Below, one piece after another: positions 62,380-64,000 of a DNA stretch of 64,000 bases. The notes under the pieces were generated by a model. The model had not been told where the DNA came from. It saw only the letters and a program-made list of their open reading frames with translations, and searched no databases. Position numbers and translations under genes: made by a program. Numbering within the stretch: the first letter of the stretch is position 1; each line of letters opens with the position of its first letter. Origin of the DNA: Crotophaga sulcirostris (taxonomy: Eukaryota > Chordata > Aves > Cuculiformes > Crotophagidae). The DNA lies in contig VYZB01000015.1 of NCBI GenBank assembly GCA_013397455.1, positions 1,714,586 through 1,778,585 of the forward strand, written 5' to 3'.

Positions 62380-62720
62380 CTTTATAGATTTTTTCTCTGC
62401 TCATTTCCATTGAAAAGTTCTGACAAGGCTATAATTATTAAAAATTATTGTTTAACATGCCATTTCAGCTATTTAATAACGGATTGGAGACTTTCATTCT
62501 TGTTGACTCCACCGCAGGTTTCTTCTGTTATGCACAGAAATATGTTGAACTCCTTTACCAGCTGTTCTATATGGTGCTGAGTTGCAAACAGACAATATAT
62601 TTTCCTACTATCCTGAATTGATCTGGCAAAGTGACAATACTGCTGATATATCTAATTAGCGATAGCATCAAGTTTTGACAGGTGCTTGCTCTTTGTTTAA
62701 GGCTTCAGATATTTTGAGAT
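62380..62720. promoter_or_regulatory. Candidate conserved regulatory element
   Basis: Non-repetitive sequence with a cluster of sites: CAGCTG (62559-62564), CTAATTAG palindrome (62652-62659), CAGGTG E-box (62679-62684) and CTTTGTT (62691-62697, SOX type), the last three within 46 bp. No coding or repeat similarity. The call is suggestive only. Confidence 0.28.
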
Positions 62721-64000
62721 GACTGTAAAACTGACCTCAGAAATTATCAGTATAAAATATCATGATCACCAAACAGTATCCTAATATTTGCTATTAAAGA
62801 GGTATCATTTTGATTTCTTATTTGAATAACCCTCTCCTTAACTGAATAGGCATTGGCAGTACTGAAAGATGTTGAAATAAATCAAACTACTCTTAAAGCC
62901 GAAGAATATTCTTTGTACAAAGCACAGGCGTGCTGACTTTGGAAAATAAGTTAACATTAGAACAGCTTTAAGATATTTGAAGAGATCTGCAGGCTTACAT
63001 GCCTGATGAATGCCTAGTAAATATCTAAAAGCTAGTCCAAGCTATTTTTAAGCAGTATAGAACTGCAGAAAATTGTGAGCGTTTTATTGCAACTCCAGCC
63101 AGCAACCTGGATTAGACATCTGTCCTATATAGAGCTGTGTGTGACAATATTACTCTCCAGATGAGGTGTTCATACACTTGTACATTTATCAATTCTGCAG
63201 GGACAGCTCAAGAAGAAGGAAAAAAAAAGTACTACTTAAGGGATCAGAGTCCGAATTCTGCAAAAACTATCTTTTGTTGGACACTTCTGTCAGTGTGTCA
63301 TAAGATGTCAACTGTCCTGATGAGATAGAAATCTTAGAGGCCCTCATAAATTGTCAAGGTCCAAACACTAACTTATTATTTCTTTATCAGAAGAAATATT
63401 AGGAGGCAGCAAGTTACTGAATTGTAGTCCAAATGACAGATATGTTTTACAACTCCCAGCCAAGAGTTTCTTATTTTGACATGTCAGCACTCTGACCTAA
63501 CACAAAATATTTTATTTCTGCCATTAACACCATTCAGAGATCACTACAACTGTCCTTTGCAGATGCCTCTTTTTGAAGATATTGGCCAAAAGGGATGAGC
63601 AGGAGTCAGAGATCTTTGTTTATCTCTTTTTAGTGGTCTTGTGCAGCCAATGGAGCTGGTGCAGTCAGACTGCATCCATCATTTGTGTGTACTTTGAACT
63701 ATCACCTTCAAAATTTTTTCTGAGAACCCTTCTAAAAGTCTGACTCAATGTTGTCCTACAGATACATTCAGACTTCACATTATTAGAGCTCTGCAGACTA
63801 GCAGCAGTCTTCTGAATCCACTTTGGGAATCAAAAGGTAAATCTTCATACACAAAATACGAATGTTTTTTGAAGCAGTACTGCTCCCAGAGTGGTCTGAG
63901 TATTAGTATGAGATTGTCTATAGGTACCACCTATGCACATTCAGGCGTAAGTTTAGCCAGTGAAACTCACAAATTTATGATGGTTCCCAAATCTGATTCT
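62721..64000. other. AT-rich unique non-coding stretch
   Basis: No gene or repeat is recognised up to the end of the window. Confidence 0.6.

Noticed and set aside
1..64000. Endogenous retrovirus or LTR element
   Set aside because: No paired LTRs, primer-binding-site-like sequence, polypurine tract next to an LTR, or gag/pol/env-like frames were seen by eye.
1..64000. CRISPR arrays, bacterial operons, tRNA or rRNA genes
   Set aside because: No regularly spaced repeats, no compact ORF arrangement and no recognisable tRNA A/B boxes or rRNA sequence; the avian CR1 content excludes a prokaryotic source.

Overview
The window looks like avian nuclear DNA. Its only clearly recognisable interspersed repeats are CR1 non-LTR retrotransposon fragments (14 clear, 1 doubtful). 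They have typical bird CR1 3' ends: tandem octamer tails of the ATTCTATG or GATACTGT type, next to a conserved stretch reading, on one strand or the other, as 'ggttggaagggacc ... gatcat.gagtccaa'. I see no SINEs, no LTR retrovirus remnants and no bacterial-type gene organisation. Three CR1 copies (2955-3055, 22791-22971, 23882-24171) share a variant octamer tail and internal text that differ from the chicken-type consensus. A non-galliform bird is therefore more likely, but I cannot name the species or order from sequence alone.

I find no credible protein-coding gene, exon, tRNA or rRNA. Open frames are short (about 150 codons at most), stop-rich in the neighbouring phases, and unlike any family I recognise. 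The exceptions are broken pieces of CR1 ORF2 (the reverse-transcriptase protein C-terminus) inside CR1 copies. The window is AT-rich and is best read as part of a gene desert or a very large intron.

Layout: 1-11.8 kb is AT-rich unique DNA with two tiny CR1 tails (about 3.0 and 6.5 kb) and a GC/CpG-rich block at 10.03-10.69 kb. 11.8-18.3 kb is the CR1-dense part: a head-to-head pair at 11.8-13.4 kb, a short tail at 14.6 kb and an 0.85-kb copy at 17.5-18.3 kb. 18.3-22.8 kb is unique and holds a candidate regulatory cluster at 20.45-21.3 kb. Two sister CR1 copies lie at 22.8-24.2 kb. 24.2-40.9 kb is nearly 17 kb with no repeat I can identify. CR1 tails lie at 40.9 and 42.3 kb. 42.4-51.6 kb is again unique, with a candidate conserved element at 47.4-47.65 kb. 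CR1 copies cluster at 51.6, 53.0-53.5 and 54.2 kb. The best candidate enhancer (octamer plus full CRE) is at 55.26-55.70 kb. One internally deleted CR1 lies at 58.8-59.0 kb, and the rest to 64 kb is unique with another candidate element near 62.4-62.7 kb.

No genes work together here. If the window has a function it is probably cis-regulatory for a gene outside it. All calls were made by eye; regulatory calls are inferences from motif content and need alignment to other bird genomes.
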